DNA of 48,332 bases, from contig NZ_FYEG01000011.1 of assembly GCF_900187855.1 (NCBI RefSeq), forward strand, positions 1-48,332. Reading direction: 5' to 3'. The notes under the pieces are model-generated. The model did no database searches. It was not told the origin of the DNA and saw only the letters and a list, made by a program, of their open reading frames with translations. Position numbers and translations under genes: made by a program. This stretch comes from Actinomyces minihominis (lineage in GTDB: Bacteria > Actinomycetota > Actinomycetes > Actinomycetales > Actinomycetaceae). This document shows positions 31,705 to 42,280 of this stretch, piece by piece (position 1 is the stretch's first letter; every line of letters starts with the position of its first letter).

Positions 31705-31736
31705 CGAGCCACCGTCAAAGTGAGTTGAAGTGTGGT

Positions 31737-32120
<384 letters not shown>

Positions 32121-32127
32121 GAAGGTA

Positions 32128-32133
32128 ATTCTA
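32128..32133 (-). promoter_or_regulatory. -10 box of rnpB
   Basis: On the minus strand TAGAAT lies seven bases before the rnpB 5' end, the right distance for a transcription start at about 32120. The -35 would fall inside the 3' end of the aldehyde dehydrogenase gene and is not clear. Confidence 0.55.
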
Positions 32134-32146
32134 CAGTGCCCCGCAA

Positions 32147-33547
32147 CTAGAGGAGTTTCGTGAGGATGGCGCGTTGTGCTTTTCGTTTGGCGTAGGGCGG
32201 GTACTTCACAGCGGGATCAACCCGTGTGGAATGGTAGAAAACTCCCCGGGCATTCGTGAAGGTTTCGAATCCGTGACGGCCGTGGTACTTGCCGAAACCG
32301 GAGTTACCTGTCCCACCGAAGGGAAGCTCGTGGATCATTGGTTGAACCGTCGCGTCGTTGACACAGGCATCGCCGGAGTCAGTTCGTGTCAAGATCTCTT
32401 CGGCTATCTCCATCTCACCTGTGAAGACATAGAGTCCCAAAGGTGCTGGCCGGGCATTGACCCAGCCAATGGCCTCTTCGATGGAACCGATCTCAATGAT
32501 CGGGAGGATGGGACCGAAGATTTCCTCATTCATCAGGGCGGAGTCAAGGTCGGGTTCGGTGATGATGGTGGGGGCGATATAGAGGTCATCCTCGTCCGTG
32601 TACCCACCGTGAACGACGGTTCCATCGCCCAAGTACGCCTGTAATCTCTTGAAGTTCGCCTTGTTGACGATTCGACCAAAATCAGGACTGGCCTGTGGGT
32701 CAGCTCCATAGAACTCACGGATAGCCTCCCCCAACTCATGAATCAACTGGTCCTTGACTTCCGGCAAGACCAAGACGTAGTCGGGAGAGGTACAGACTTG
32801 TCCCGCATTCATAAAACGACCGAAGGCAATCCGGCGGGCGGCGACTTTGATGTCAGCAGAACTGTGAACAATGGTGGGGTTCTTGCCACCCAGTTCGAGG
32901 ACGCACGGTGTGAGGTTCCTGGTGGCACCCGCATAGATGATCCGGCCCACCCGGGGGCTTCCGGTGAAGAAGATAAAGTCCCAGTTCTGCTCGAGGAGCT
33001 CTTCAGCTACATCGACCCCACCGGTCTCAACCGCAAGTTCGGACGGGTGGAAATACCTTGCGACCAGTTCCGCCAGGACTTCAGCAGAATTTGGGGCCAC
33101 CTCGGAGGGTTTGATGACCACGGTGTTTCCTGCCGCGAGAGCAGCGATTGCCGGCCCCAACGTAAGCATGTAGGGCTCATTCCAGGCTCCGATGACCAGG
33201 GCGACTCCGAAGGGGTCCCTGCGGATGCGTACTTTACCCGGCTGCCAGACAGGGGAGAGGGGCTCATGTTCGGGCTTCATCCACTGGTCCAAGTTCCGCA
33301 GAGCATAGCGGGCTTCCCGGACTGTGTATTCGACATCAATGAGGTCAGAATCGGTCCGGTTGCGACGCAGGTCCAGTTCTAGTCCCCGGTGCATGGCCTC
33401 GCGGTTCTCTTCAACCATGCGGATAACGGTCTCAAGCTTTTCGCGCCGCCACGCAGCACTGCGGGTAAGCCCGGACTTGAAGTGGGTGCGCTGCATCTGG
33501 ACGAGCGCGGAGATGCGTCTCTGCTGCTCGCCTTGAGGGATCGACAT
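32147..33547 (-). CDS. NAD(P)-dependent aldehyde dehydrogenase
   Basis: 466 residues, ATG 33547, three bases after the ppgK stop on the minus strand. Class 3-like short aldehyde dehydrogenase: LVIGAWNEPYMLTLGPAIAA, GNTVVIKPSEVAPNSAEVLA, FFTGSPRVGRIIYAGA, general base Glu218 in LELGGKNP and catalytic Cys252 in NAGQVCTSPDYVLV. ELPFGGTGNSGFGKYHG completes the family. It has the C-terminal hydrophobic/basic tail (YPPYAKRKAQRAILTKLL) common in the AlkH/YwdH group that oxidises fatty and aliphatic aldehydes. It is last in the minus-strand cluster panB-map-ppgK-aldh, just before rnpB. Confidence 0.93.
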   Translation of the reverse strand: MSIPQGEQQRRISALVQMQRTHFKSGLTRSAAWRREKLETVIRMVEENREAMHRGLELDLRRNRTDSDLIDVEYTVREARYALRNLDQWMKPEHEPLSPVWQPGKVRIRRDPFGVALVIGAWNEPYMLTLGPAIAALAAGNTVVIKPSEVAPNSAEVLAELVARYFHPSELAVETGGVDVAEELLEQNWDFIFFTGSPRVGRIIYAGATRNLTPCVLELGGKNPTIVHSSADIKVAARRIAFGRFMNAGQVCTSPDYVLVLPEVKDQLIHELGEAIREFYGADPQASPDFGRIVNKANFKRLQAYLGDGTVVHGGYTDEDDLYIAPTIITEPDLDSALMNEEIFGPILPIIEIGSIEEAIGWVNARPAPLGLYVFTGEMEIAEEILTRTDSGDACVNDATVQPMIHELPFGGTGNSGFGKYHGRHGFETFTNARGVFYHSTRVDPAVKYPPYAKRKAQRAILTKLL

Positions 33548-33550
33548 GGG

Positions 33551-34330
33551 CTACTTGGGAAGTGCTTCTGGCTGAATCCCCCGGACCTGTTGGTCGGCGT
33601 AGACAGCAGCTCCGACAATCCCCGCTGTGTTTCGAAGTGCAGCAGGAACAATGGGACAACCAAGGCTGAGGTTCGGAAGGAACTTCTCATGCTTCTTCGA
33701 GACCCCTCCGCCAACGACGAGAAGATCGGGTGAGAAGAGCATTTCGATGTGGGAGTAGTAGCGCTGGAGGCGGGCCGTCCACTCTTCCCAGCTCAGCTCC
33801 TGCTTGACACGCTGGCTAGCCGCCGCGTGGGACTCCGCATCCCGACCATCAATTTCGAGGTGCCCAAGTTCGGTGTTAGGAATCAGAATCCCGTTGTACA
33901 GCAGCGCTGAGCCGATTCCGGTACCGAGTGTGGTGACGATGACGGTGCCATCGATACCGTTGGCTGCACCAAAGTAGTACTCGGCTACACCGGCGGCATC
34001 AGCATCGTTCAGTACGACGGCATCATGGCCCGTGACCTCACGGAAAAGAGTGTCGGCATTGATGCCTGTCCACGACTTATCAAGGTTGGCAATGAAGGGG
34101 ATGATCCCGTGGAGGACGGGGGCCGGAACAGTGATCCCGATCGGAACATCGGGATCTGCCCCTAGCTCGTCAATAATGGCCTTGCAGATTTCAGCAACAG
34201 CCTGGGGGGTTGAGTTCTCAGGGGTGTCGTGGCGAATCCGCTCCCCAATAAAAACACCCTCATCGAGATCAACCAGTGCGCCTTTGACGCCCGAACCACC
34301 AATGTCGATGCCTACTCCGACACGTGCCAT
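33551..34330 (-). CDS. ppgK: Polyphosphate glucokinase
   Basis: 259 residues from ATG 34330 (GAAAGG eight bases upstream); the longer frame to 34486 has no conserved sequence and is rejected. ROK-type kinase: VGIDIGGSGVKGALVDLD (phosphate loop), PAPVLHGIIPFIANLDKSW, NDADAAGVAEYYFGA, TLGTGIGSALLYNG and ELGHLEIDG. The actinobacterial PpgK family phosphorylates glucose with polyphosphate or ATP. The usual ROK zinc motif is absent, as in other PpgK. It is followed by the aldehyde dehydrogenase. Confidence 0.94.
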   Translation of the reverse strand: MARVGVGIDIGGSGVKGALVDLDEGVFIGERIRHDTPENSTPQAVAEICKAIIDELGADPDVPIGITVPAPVLHGIIPFIANLDKSWTGINADTLFREVTGHDAVVLNDADAAGVAEYYFGAANGIDGTVIVTTLGTGIGSALLYNGILIPNTELGHLEIDGRDAESHAAASQRVKQELSWEEWTARLQRYYSHIEMLFSPDLLVVGGGVSKKHEKFLPNLSLGCPIVPAALRNTAGIVGAAVYADQQVRGIQPEALPK

Positions 34331-34457
34331 TTCAACGACCTTTCTACCGCCCCACCATTGGGGTGAAAACTTGGAAACCTCTGGCTGCAGTGAGACGTCA
34401 ACCCCTGTGGTCATTCCGACGCGGACCACAAATCTCGGAGCCGGTGAGGCAACGAAA

Positions 34458-35342
34458 CTAGGGGAGCGTGAGAATCTCTGCGCCATCCTCAGTTACAACA
34501 ATAGTGTGCTCATACTGAGCTGTCCGGCCCTTGTCCTTGGTTAGGACAGTCCACCCGTCATCCCACTGTTCCCATTCGATGGTGCCCAGGGTCAGCATCG
34601 GTTCAATGGTGAAAACCATGCCCTCTTCGATGGTGTCCGAGTAAAGCGGAGCCGCATCGTAGTGGGGAACGATTAGGCCGGAGTGGAAAGCCTCTCCGAC
34701 GCCGTGACCTGTATAGTCCCGAACCACCCCGTAGTCGAAACGTTTCGCATAGGCACTGATAACACGGCCGATGACATTGAACGGGCGACCGGGTTTAACA
34801 GCTTTGATACCCCGCATCATGGCGATCTTGGTTCGTTCCATCAGCAACTGGCTCTCAGCATCAACACTTCCGGCTCCAAACATGGCGCAGGTGTCACCGT
34901 GAACACCATCCTTATAGGCCGTGATATCAATGTTGACGATGTCGCCATCTTCGAGGACACGACTATCAGGGATGCCATGGCAAATCACCTCGTTGATTGA
35001 GGTGCAGCACGACTTGGTGAAGCCCATGTAGCCAAGGGTCGAAGGATAGGCGCCGCGTGCGACTATGAACTCATGGACGGCACGGTCGATCTCATCGGTA
35101 GTCACTCCGGGTTTCACCATGGATCCAGCAAGCTCGAGGGCCTGGGCGGCAATCCGGCCGGCCTCACGGATCTTTGCGACTGTTTCAGACGACTTGATAT
35201 CCGAAGTAGTCACGACCTCGGGTCCGTCGTGGAACATGTATTCAGGACGCTCAATGCTGGCGGGTACCGGCAGCATTGGTGAAACCAAGCCGGGGGTAGT
35301 CGTTCCAAGTGGTGCGCGGTTGGCCCCGTTTGCTACTGCCAT
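34458..35342 (-). CDS. map: Type I methionine aminopeptidase
   Basis: 294 residues, ATG 35342 with AGGAAGTAGGAA directly upstream. Removes the initiator Met. Metal ligands are visible: VNIDIT and VHGDTC (two Asp), [10 protein letters not shown] (His), TIEPML (Glu) and QYEHTI (Glu). The N-terminal 35 residues ([20 protein letters not shown]) carry the SH3-binding-like proline extension of actinobacterial MetAP type Ic, without a zinc finger. It follows panB by 54 bases, probably in one operon. Confidence 0.95.
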   Translation of the reverse strand: MAVANGANRAPLGTTTPGLVSPMLPVPASIERPEYMFHDGPEVVTTSDIKSSETVAKIREAGRIAAQALELAGSMVKPGVTTDEIDRAVHEFIVARGAYPSTLGYMGFTKSCCTSINEVICHGIPDSRVLEDGDIVNIDITAYKDGVHGDTCAMFGAGSVDAESQLLMERTKIAMMRGIKAVKPGRPFNVIGRVISAYAKRFDYGVVRDYTGHGVGEAFHSGLIVPHYDAAPLYSDTIEEGMVFTIEPMLTLGTIEWEQWDDGWTVLTKDKGRTAQYEHTIVVTEDGAEILTLP

Positions 35343-35396
35343 TTCCTACTTCCTCAAATCCATCCTGGCCGCAATCCTCAGTGTGATCACGGTTCT

Positions 35397-36209
35397 CTAC
35401 TGCACCCGGTAGTTGTCTGGTCCCGGGAATGAACCATCCCTCACTGCCGCAACGTACTCGGAGGCAGCTCCTTCAAGTGCTGCGCCAAGTTCGGCGAACC
35501 GGCGCACAAACGAGGGCGTCCACTCTGTCATCCCGGCCATATCGGACCAGACAAGAACCTGACCGTCACAGCGTGGTCCAGCACCGATACCAATGGTGGG
35601 AATCCTCACTGCTCGCGTAACCTCTTTGGCGAGTTGTGCGGGAACCATTTCGAGGACGAGTGCGAAGGCCCCCGCCTCTTGAAGTGCCAGAGCATCAGCC
35701 CAGAGCTTTTCTCCCTGTTCACCTCGTCCCTGCAGCCGTGGTCCCCCGAGCGCATGCTCAGATTGCGGGGTGTAGCCGAGATGTCCCATGACGGGGATTC
35801 CACCGTCAACGAGCATTTCCACCGCGGGAATTCGCTCTGCTCCGCCCTCGAGTTTCACCGCGTGCGCCCCGGCACGCATGAGGCGCGTTGCCGATTCAAA
35901 GGCTTGAAAGGGACCTGTTTCGTACGTGCCAAAGGGAAGGTCAGCGACAATTAGCGGTCGTTTGGTGGAGCGGGCGACTGCCCCCACCGCGCGCTCCATG
36001 TCGTCGAGTGAAACTGTCAGGGTTGAGTCATGGCCGAGCATCACGTTGCCTATCGAGTCTCCGACAAGGAGCATGTCGACGCCAGCTGCTTCGAATATCG
36101 GTGCCGTTAGGGCATCGTATGCCGTCAGCATCGTGATAGGGCGTCGTTCAGCTTTAGCTTGCATGAGATGGTGCAGACGTACCCTACTCGGTTGGTGTGT
36201 TGAAGCCAT
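35397..36209 (-). CDS. panB: 3-methyl-2-oxobutanoate hydroxymethyltransferase
   Basis: 270 residues, ATG 36209 with GGAGG upstream. Adds a hydroxymethyl group from methylene-tetrahydrofolate to ketoisovalerate in pantothenate synthesis. Motifs: ITMLTAYDALTAPIFEAAGV, LLVGDSIGNVMLGHDST with the Mg-binding Asp, VADLPFGTYE, AVKLEGGAE, MGHLGYTPQS and IPTIGIGAGPRCDGQVLVW. Length is normal. Divergent from pheS across a 178-base gap. panC and panD are not in the window. Confidence 0.95.
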   Translation of the reverse strand: MASTHQPSRVRLHHLMQAKAERRPITMLTAYDALTAPIFEAAGVDMLLVGDSIGNVMLGHDSTLTVSLDDMERAVGAVARSTKRPLIVADLPFGTYETGPFQAFESATRLMRAGAHAVKLEGGAERIPAVEMLVDGGIPVMGHLGYTPQSEHALGGPRLQGRGEQGEKLWADALALQEAGAFALVLEMVPAQLAKEVTRAVRIPTIGIGAGPRCDGQVLVWSDMAGMTEWTPSFVRRFAELGAALEGAASEYVAAVRDGSFPGPDNYRVQ

Positions 36210-36387
36210 TTCTCTACCTCCGCCTCCATCTTGTCACGCTCTTCCGACAGTTTGAAATAGCGGCGCTCGCAATCATGGAGGCACTGGGTGAAGTGGGCAC
36301 GGTGCGTTGATGACGGAGGGGGCAAGTAGAGTAGTGGGGTAGAAAAAACGGGTTCAAGTACGGGCCCGTCGAAGCGAAGGGACGGAA

Positions 36388-37488
36388 ATGCCGACCACAG
36401 GCGACGCCTTGAATGCGACGCAGCTGGACCCGCGTGATGGAGATGCCATCGCTGCCTGGGCCTCCTCGGCGCAAGAGTTGATTGATGCCGCGACCACGCA
36501 GGCAGAGCTACGCGATGCAAAGAGCGAGGTCTTTGGTGACAGGTCCGCCCTCGTCCTCGCGAACCGCATGATCGGAAAGATTGATCCAAAGGAGCGGGCC
36601 GTTGCCGGCCAGAATCTCGGCGGGGCTCGAAAGGAACTCAACCGGGTATTTGAGGATCGCAAGGCTTTGATTGATGCACAGGCTCAGGCTGAGGTGCTGA
36701 GGTCGGAGGGTGTTGATGTCACGATGCCCAGCCAGCGTGTCCCGGTTGGATCACGCCACCCCCTTGAGCTGCTGATCGGCCAGATTGAGGACTTCTTCCT
36801 CTCGATGGGCTGGCAGATTGGTGAGGGACCAGAGGTTGAACACGAGTGGTTCAACTTTGACGCACTGAACTTTGATGCTGATCACCCGGCTCGCCAGATG
36901 CAGGATACCTTCTACATAGACGGCACCACCGTCGGAGGGGTCGATGAGGGGGATGCGTCCCTGGTGTTACGGACTCACACCTCGCCCGTCCAGTCTCGAG
37001 CACTGCTTGAGCACGGTGCTCCCCTCTACGTTGCCGTTCCGGGCAAGGTGTTTCGCAGTGATGCGTTGGACGCCACCCACACTCCGGTCTTCCACCAGAT
37101 TGAGGGACTTGCGATCGACAAGGGACTCACGATGGCTGACCTGAAGGGGACTCTCGACCACTTCTCCCGGGCGATGTTTGGTGAAGAAGCGAAGACGCGA
37201 CTCCGTCCCTCGTTCTTCCCGTTCACCGAACCCAGCGCTGAGATGGACTTTTGGTTCCCCCAGAAGAAGGGCGGACCCGGTTGGATTGAGTGGGGAGGCT
37301 GCGGAATGGTCAACCCCAACGTTCTGCGCGCCGCTGGTCTAGATCCTGATGAGTACTCAGGATTTGCCTTTGGAATGGGCCTTGAACGTACCCTCATGCT
37401 GCAGCACGGAATCTCTGATATGCACGACATTGTCGAGGGCGACCTGAGGTTCTCCCGCCAGTTTGGTCTCTACGGAAAGGGACGCTGA
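36388..37488 (+). CDS. pheS: Phenylalanine-tRNA ligase alpha subunit
   Basis: 366 residues, ATG 36388 with GAAGGGA upstream. The N-terminal coiled coil (about 1-95) is followed by the class II core: HPLELLIGQIEDFFLSMGWQ, GPEVEHEWFNFDALN (motif 1 region), RTHTSPVQSRALLE, VFRSDALDATHTPVFHQIEG (motif 2), RPSFFPFTEPSAEMDFWF and FAFGMGLERTLMLQHGI (motif 3). It charges tRNA-Phe as an alpha2beta2 enzyme. pheT follows after one base. No T-box or Phe leader peptide was seen upstream. Confidence 0.96.
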   Translation: MPTTGDALNATQLDPRDGDAIAAWASSAQELIDAATTQAELRDAKSEVFGDRSALVLANRMIGKIDPKERAVAGQNLGGARKELNRVFEDRKALIDAQAQAEVLRSEGVDVTMPSQRVPVGSRHPLELLIGQIEDFFLSMGWQIGEGPEVEHEWFNFDALNFDADHPARQMQDTFYIDGTTVGGVDEGDASLVLRTHTSPVQSRALLEHGAPLYVAVPGKVFRSDALDATHTPVFHQIEGLAIDKGLTMADLKGTLDHFSRAMFGEEAKTRLRPSFFPFTEPSAEMDFWFPQKKGGPGWIEWGGCGMVNPNVLRAAGLDPDEYSGFAFGMGLERTLMLQHGISDMHDIVEGDLRFSRQFGLYGKGR

Positions 37489-37489
37489 T

Positions 37490-40186
37490 ATGCCTTACAT
37501 TTCCCTGTCGTGGCTTGCTGACCACGTCGAAGTACCCGAGGGGGCCACCACCGAGGAGCTGGCCGCCGACCTCGTCAAGGTTGGAATAGAGGAAGAAGCG
37601 ATCCTGCCTGCAGCGGTTGTGGGTCCGCTGGTTGCAGGCAAAGTGCTGTCGGTTCAGACCGAGCGGCAGAGTAACGGCAAGGACATCAACTACTGCCGAG
37701 TCGATGTGGGTCAGTTTAACGATGAGCCGGGAACAGGCGCTGAGAAGTCACACCTGGCAAGTCGAGGCATCATCTGCGGAGCTCATAACTTCACTGAGGG
37801 TGACACGGTTGTGGTCGCGCTTCCGGGAGCGATCCTGCCCGGACCATTCCCAATTTCGGCCCGCAAAACCTACGGTCACACCTCGGACGGAATGATCTGT
37901 TCTGAGCGCGAGCTCGGCCTCGGTAACGATCACGACGGCATCATCGTCGTTGACAAGATGATGACTGAAAGCCTGCCGACTCCCGGTACAGACATGATTC
38001 CCCTCCTCGGCCTCGGGGAAGAGGTTCTTGAGGTCAACGTGACGCCGGATCGCGGTTACTGCTTCGCGGTTCGTGGACTTGCGCGTGAGTACGCGCATTC
38101 AACCGGGGCTAAGTTCCACGACCTGGGCAGCGTAGAAGCTCTAAGGACACCCCTTCCGACTTCGGAGGAGGGCGCTTTCAAGGTTGAGGTTGCAGCTGAT
38201 TCCATCCTCGAAGGACGACCGGCAGCCGACAGGTTTGTCACGCGGATCGTGCGTGGGATCGACCCGAATGCAAAGTCGCCCGACTGGATGGTCAAGCGCT
38301 TGGAGCAGGCGGGAATGCGCTCAATTGGGCTTGCCGTGGATGTCACCAACTACGTCATGCTTGATCTCGGACAACCACTTCATGCTTACGATATTCGCGC
38401 AGTTGAAGCACCATTCGTGGTTCGTCGTGCTGTCGAGGGCGAAAAATTCACCACCCTCGATGAAGTTGAGCGTGAGCTGGATGAGGGCGATATCGTCATT
38501 TCTGATTCGCCGAATGGTCCAGGATCGCGCATCGTTGGACTGGCCGGAGTCATGGGGGGTCAGGACTCTGAGGTCCAGGGGGATACAACCGACCTGGTCA
38601 TAGAGGCTGCCCACTTCGACTCGATCTCTATCGCACGCACCTCACGCCGCCACCGACTCTTCACTGAATCTTCAAAGAGGTTCGAGCGCGGGGTGGATCC
38701 GGAACTGGCCCCGATAGCGGCAGCTCGTGTCGCTGAGCTTCTGGCCGAGTATGGCGGGGGAGTGGTTGATGACTCAGGTTTTGACCTCAATGCAGTCGTT
38801 CGGCCCGCACCCCTTCAGATGAAGGCAAGCGAACCGAGAAGGCTGACGGGGGTCGACTACACCCCGGAGCAGATCGTCGGGTACCTCGAGGACATCGGCT
38901 GTGAGGTTGAGTTCGATGAGGTGATTGGCGAGGGCGGAAGCACGTCCTTCGAGTTCCTTGTTACCCCGCCGACGTGGCGTCCCGACCTGACTGGTGCAGC
39001 CCACCTTGTCGAAGAGATTGCTCGACTTGACGGATACGACAAGATTCCATCGCGGATCGCGATGGGTCCCGGATCTCAGGGGCTGTCAGTGCGGCAGCTG
39101 GTGAGGCGAAGGGCTGCTGACACGCTGGCCAACACTGGTTTGGCTGAGGTCAAGTCATACCCGTTTGTGGGGAACGCGCATGATCGACAGGGTATTCCCG
39201 ACGACGATATGCGACGAAAGGCCGTGCGTCTGAGGAACCCACTTGCCAATGATGCGCCACTTCTGCGCACCTCTCTGCTTGATACAACGCTGGATATTGC
39301 AGCTCGCAATGCCGCTCGAGGTGTCAGTGATCTCGCCCTTTTCGAGATGGGACAGGTGACGAATCCTCAGGGCACGGTTCCCTCCCCGATTCTCGGAGTT
39401 GAGGACCGTCCCTCTGATGACGAACTGGCTGCTCTCCTCGCAGGTGTTCCCTCTCAACCGTGGCACGCCGCTGCAGTCGTGGGTGGACCTTTTGCCTCGC
39501 GCTCGGGTGCACAGTTGGAAGAAGGGGCCCCCCTTCAGGCGCACTGGGGTTGGTCTGATGCCATTCAGGTTGCCCGAGAGATTGGTGAAACCAGCGGGGT
39601 TCGTGTTGAAGCGACTCGTACCTGGCTTCCAGAGGGCACAAAGGTACTTCGTGGCGCGCCACTCCCGAAGCAGGCTGAGTCCCCCGAAGAGACCGCTCCA
39701 TTCCACCCGGGACGCTGTGCGACGCTGTTCGTGCGTTCAGGCAAGGGCTTCAAAGTGGTTGGGCGGGCCGGTGAGCTCCACCCTGCCGTCATCGAAGAGT
39801 ACGGTCTTCCGCCTCGTTCAGCAGCCATGGAGATCAACCTCGATGAGATAGCAGCACTTACTAAGTCCGGCTTCATTCAGGCTAAGCCGGTGTCGACGTA
39901 CCCACCGGTCAAGGAAGACCTCGCTGTTATCGTCGAGGACTACATTACTGAGGGCGATGTTGCGAACGTGATTCGCCGTGCTGCGGCTCCTCTTTTAGAG
40001 ACGTTGACCCTGTTCGACATCTACCGGGGAACACAGATTCCCGATGGGTCAAGGTCACTGGCATACTCGCTGACACTGCGGGCACAAGACCGAACCCTGA
40101 AGCCAGAAGAGGTGACTGAAGTTCGAGCAAAGATTATCGCTGACCTTGAGAAGCGATTGAAAGCTTCGGTGCGAACCGGCGCATAA
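37490..40186 (+). CDS. pheT: Phenylalanine-tRNA ligase beta subunit
   Basis: 898 residues from ATG 37490 (GGAAAGGGA before it), one base after pheS; a frame start inside pheS is rejected. Domains in order: N-terminal MPYISLSWLADHVE, the EMAP-type tRNA-binding domain (VGPLVAGKVLSVQ ... IICGAHNFTEGDTVVVALPG), B3/B4 editing region (APFVVRRAVEGEKFTTLDEV), B5, catalytic-like core (GFDLNAV..., LARRLDGYDKIPS-like) and the C-terminal ferredoxin-fold anticodon-binding domain (VSTYPPVKEDLAVIVED ... SLTLRAQDRTLKPEEVTEVR). It is slightly longer than usual. A terminator follows 13 bases after the stop. Confidence 0.96.
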   Translation: MPYISLSWLADHVEVPEGATTEELAADLVKVGIEEEAILPAAVVGPLVAGKVLSVQTERQSNGKDINYCRVDVGQFNDEPGTGAEKSHLASRGIICGAHNFTEGDTVVVALPGAILPGPFPISARKTYGHTSDGMICSERELGLGNDHDGIIVVDKMMTESLPTPGTDMIPLLGLGEEVLEVNVTPDRGYCFAVRGLAREYAHSTGAKFHDLGSVEALRTPLPTSEEGAFKVEVAADSILEGRPAADRFVTRIVRGIDPNAKSPDWMVKRLEQAGMRSIGLAVDVTNYVMLDLGQPLHAYDIRAVEAPFVVRRAVEGEKFTTLDEVERELDEGDIVISDSPNGPGSRIVGLAGVMGGQDSEVQGDTTDLVIEAAHFDSISIARTSRRHRLFTESSKRFERGVDPELAPIAAARVAELLAEYGGGVVDDSGFDLNAVVRPAPLQMKASEPRRLTGVDYTPEQIVGYLEDIGCEVEFDEVIGEGGSTSFEFLVTPPTWRPDLTGAAHLVEEIARLDGYDKIPSRIAMGPGSQGLSVRQLVRRRAADTLANTGLAEVKSYPFVGNAHDRQGIPDDDMRRKAVRLRNPLANDAPLLRTSLLDTTLDIAARNAARGVSDLALFEMGQVTNPQGTVPSPILGVEDRPSDDELAALLAGVPSQPWHAAAVVGGPFASRSGAQLEEGAPLQAHWGWSDAIQVAREIGETSGVRVEATRTWLPEGTKVLRGAPLPKQAESPEETAPFHPGRCATLFVRSGKGFKVVGRAGELHPAVIEEYGLPPRSAAMEINLDEIAALTKSGFIQAKPVSTYPPVKEDLAVIVEDYITEGDVANVIRRAAAPLLETLTLFDIYRGTQIPDGSRSLAYSLTLRAQDRTLKPEEVTEVRAKIIADLEKRLKASVRTGA

Positions 40187-40198
40187 ACTCTCAACAGG

Positions 40199-40236
40199 AA
40201 CGGCCTCGATAAGACTTCATGTCGGTCGAGGCCGTT
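40199..40236 (+). terminator. Terminator after pheT
   Basis: Perfect 11-bp stem AACGGCCTCGA (40199-40209) / TCGAGGCCGTT (40226-40236), then TCAAATT. A short T-run makes it a likely intrinsic terminator of pheST. Confidence 0.75.
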
Positions 40237-40315
40237 TCAAATTACCCAGGACCATCGAGATCCTGCGGGGTTCAGTGTCCTGTCTCACCGTCTCAAATCC
40301 GGACAGTCCAACGCA

Positions 40316-40346
40316 AAATATTCACTCGACCGTATGATTATGCAGT
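40316..40346 (+). promoter_or_regulatory. Candidate argR promoter with ARG-box-like half sites
   Basis: TATGAT at 40333-40338 is a good -10 box 80 bases before argR. It is flanked by AATATTCA (40317-40324) and ATTATGCA (40337-40344), which resemble ARG box half sites (TGAAT/ATTCA and TGCATAAT types). Autoregulation of argR is usual. The match is loose. Confidence 0.35.
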
Positions 40347-40418
40347 CAGGTCCAAGCCGGTGCCTAAAGGTTCGGCTTGGAAGGCGGGATGGGAACTGGA
40401 TTGAGAACGGAGAGCAGA

Positions 40419-40916
40419 ATGGCGGACTTGCCGCTCGATACTAAGACTGCGCGACACAACACGATTCTTGACCTAATCGCTGCGAGCCCAATTACATCGC
40501 AGGAGCAACTGCGGCGGATGCTCGCAGAGCGAGGCTTCGAGACGGCACAGGCGACACTTTCGCGGGATCTTTCGGAGCTTCAGGCTGTCAAAGTGAAAAC
40601 CAACAGCGGCGCCTCGGTCTACTCCGTTCCCGATGTCAACGGGCTGCACCTGGCAGAACCCCTAGAGGGAAACGTGCGTCTTGCCCGCTGGTGTCAGGAC
40701 CTGCTCGTCAGCGCACAGGAAGCGCAGAACCTCCTTGTTCTTCGCACCCCGTCCGGCGCAGCAAACCTTCTCGGGTCCGCCATTGACTCTTCACGCCTGG
40801 CCGGGGTCCTAGGCACTATCGCCGGAGACGACACGATCCTGGTGATCTGTGACAACGACGAGCGTGCCCAGCAAGCTCGAAAACTGCTCACCCAGCTGGC
40901 CGAGCGTGGGGCCTAG
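40419..40916 (+). CDS. argR: Arginine repressor ArgR/AhrC
   Basis: 165 residues from ATG 40419 (ACGGAGAG upstream). The N-terminal winged helix, [27 protein letters not shown]-like segment and [16 protein letters not shown] with the SRD recognition helix, is followed by the hexamerisation and arginine-binding domain ([38 protein letters not shown]). The conserved GT.AGDDT arginine pocket is intact. It is 73 bases before argG and regulates arginine genes with arginine as corepressor. Confidence 0.94.
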   Translation: MADLPLDTKTARHNTILDLIAASPITSQEQLRRMLAERGFETAQATLSRDLSELQAVKVKTNSGASVYSVPDVNGLHLAEPLEGNVRLARWCQDLLVSAQEAQNLLVLRTPSGAANLLGSAIDSSRLAGVLGTIAGDDTILVICDNDERAQQARKLLTQLAERGA

Positions 40917-40989
40917 GCATTCGGCTGCATTCGCAGACCGGCAGACAGTAGATTCTTGAAGTCCCTCGGGGGCACGAAAGGTAGTGGTA

Positions 40990-42213
40990 ATGAGCGAGTC
41001 CAAAGATCGGGTAGTGCTTGCGTACTCGGGTGGCCTAGACACGTCTGTCGCCATCGGATGGATCGGCGAACAGACGGGTGCCGAGGTCATTGCGGTTGCA
41101 GTAGACGTCGGTCAGGGTGGTGAGGACCTCGAGGTCATTCGCCAGCGAGCCCTCGACTGCGGTGCGGTGGAAGCCTATATTGCCGATGCTAAAGACGAGT
41201 TCGCCGAGGAGTACTGCATGCCGGCCCTCCGGGCCAACGGTCTTTACATGGGTGAGTATCCGCTGGTTTCCGCACTTTCACGTCCCCTGATTTCCAAGCA
41301 CCTGGTGAAGGCAGCCCGTGAGTTTGGTGCGACCACCGTTTCACACGGCTGCACAGGTAAGGGCAACGATCAGGTTCGGTTCGAGGTCGCAATCACTTCG
41401 GTGGGTCCCGACCTAACCTGCCTTGCTCCTGTGCGCGATCTCGCCCTCACCCGTGATGTTGCCATTGACTACGCCGTCAAGCACGACCTTCCGATCGAAA
41501 CAACAAAGAACAACCCGTTCTCGATCGATCAGAACGTCTGGGGTCGGGCCATTGAAACCGGTTTCCTCGAAGACATCTGGAATGAACCCACGAAGGACGT
41601 CTACAACTACACGGACGATCCCACCTACCCGCCGCTGCCGGACGAGGTCGTGATTACCTTCAAGCAGGGTGTTCCTATCGCGATCGACGGGCGTCCCGTT
41701 TCACCGCTTCAGGCCATTCAGGAAATGAACCGAAGGGCTGGGGCGCAGGGCATTGGTCGAATCGATATTGTCGAGGACCGCCTGGTGGGCATCAAATCTC
41801 GTGAGATCTATGAAGCTCCCGGTGCGATGGCCCTGATTACCGCACACAAGGAACTGGAGAATGTCACCGTTGAACGCGAGCAGGCCAGGTTCAAGTCCCG
41901 GGTGGATGAGCGCTGGTCTGAGCTGGTGTACGACGGCCAGTGGTTCAGCCCTCTGAAGCGTTCACTCGACGCGTTCATCGACGATACACAGCAGTATGTC
42001 TCGGGGGATATCCGCATGACCCTGCACGGTGGTCGCGCCACGGTCACGGGACGGCGTTCCGAGACCTCTCTCTATGACTTCAACCTTGCCACCTACGAGA
42101 CCGGCGATACCTATGACCAGAGCAATGCGCGCGGGTTCATTGAGATCTTTGGGATGACCTCAAAGTTGGCTGCGGCACGCGACGCCAAATACGGCCGCGG
42201 AGTGACCATCTAG
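40990..42213 (+). CDS. argG: Argininosuccinate synthase
   Basis: 407 residues from ATG 40990 (GAAAGG eight bases upstream); GTG 40984 is a weaker start. [20 protein letters not shown] is the ATP PP-loop, with [33 protein letters not shown] and [17 protein letters not shown]. It joins citrulline and aspartate using ATP. Normally argH follows directly; here arcA is inserted on the other strand. A bidirectional terminator ends the transcript. Confidence 0.96.
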   Translation: MSESKDRVVLAYSGGLDTSVAIGWIGEQTGAEVIAVAVDVGQGGEDLEVIRQRALDCGAVEAYIADAKDEFAEEYCMPALRANGLYMGEYPLVSALSRPLISKHLVKAAREFGATTVSHGCTGKGNDQVRFEVAITSVGPDLTCLAPVRDLALTRDVAIDYAVKHDLPIETTKNNPFSIDQNVWGRAIETGFLEDIWNEPTKDVYNYTDDPTYPPLPDEVVITFKQGVPIAIDGRPVSPLQAIQEMNRRAGAQGIGRIDIVEDRLVGIKSREIYEAPGAMALITAHKELENVTVEREQARFKSRVDERWSELVYDGQWFSPLKRSLDAFIDDTQQYVSGDIRMTLHGGRATVTGRRSETSLYDFNLATYETGDTYDQSNARGFIEIFGMTSKLAAARDAKYGRGVTI

Positions 42214-42234
42214 ATAAGAAAACAAAGTCGGAAT

Positions 42235-42278
42235 GTTCGGCAGGTCGACGGGGTGCCTTAGCTCCGGACCTGCCGAAC
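42235..42278. terminator. Bidirectional terminator between argG and arcA
   Basis: Perfect 12-bp inverted repeat GTTCGGCAGGTC (42235-42246) / GACCTGCCGAAC (42267-42278). T-rich sequence (TCCTATTTTG) follows in the argG direction, and the arcA stop lies three bases away on the other side, so it can serve both convergent genes. Confidence 0.78.
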
Positions 42279-42280
42279 TC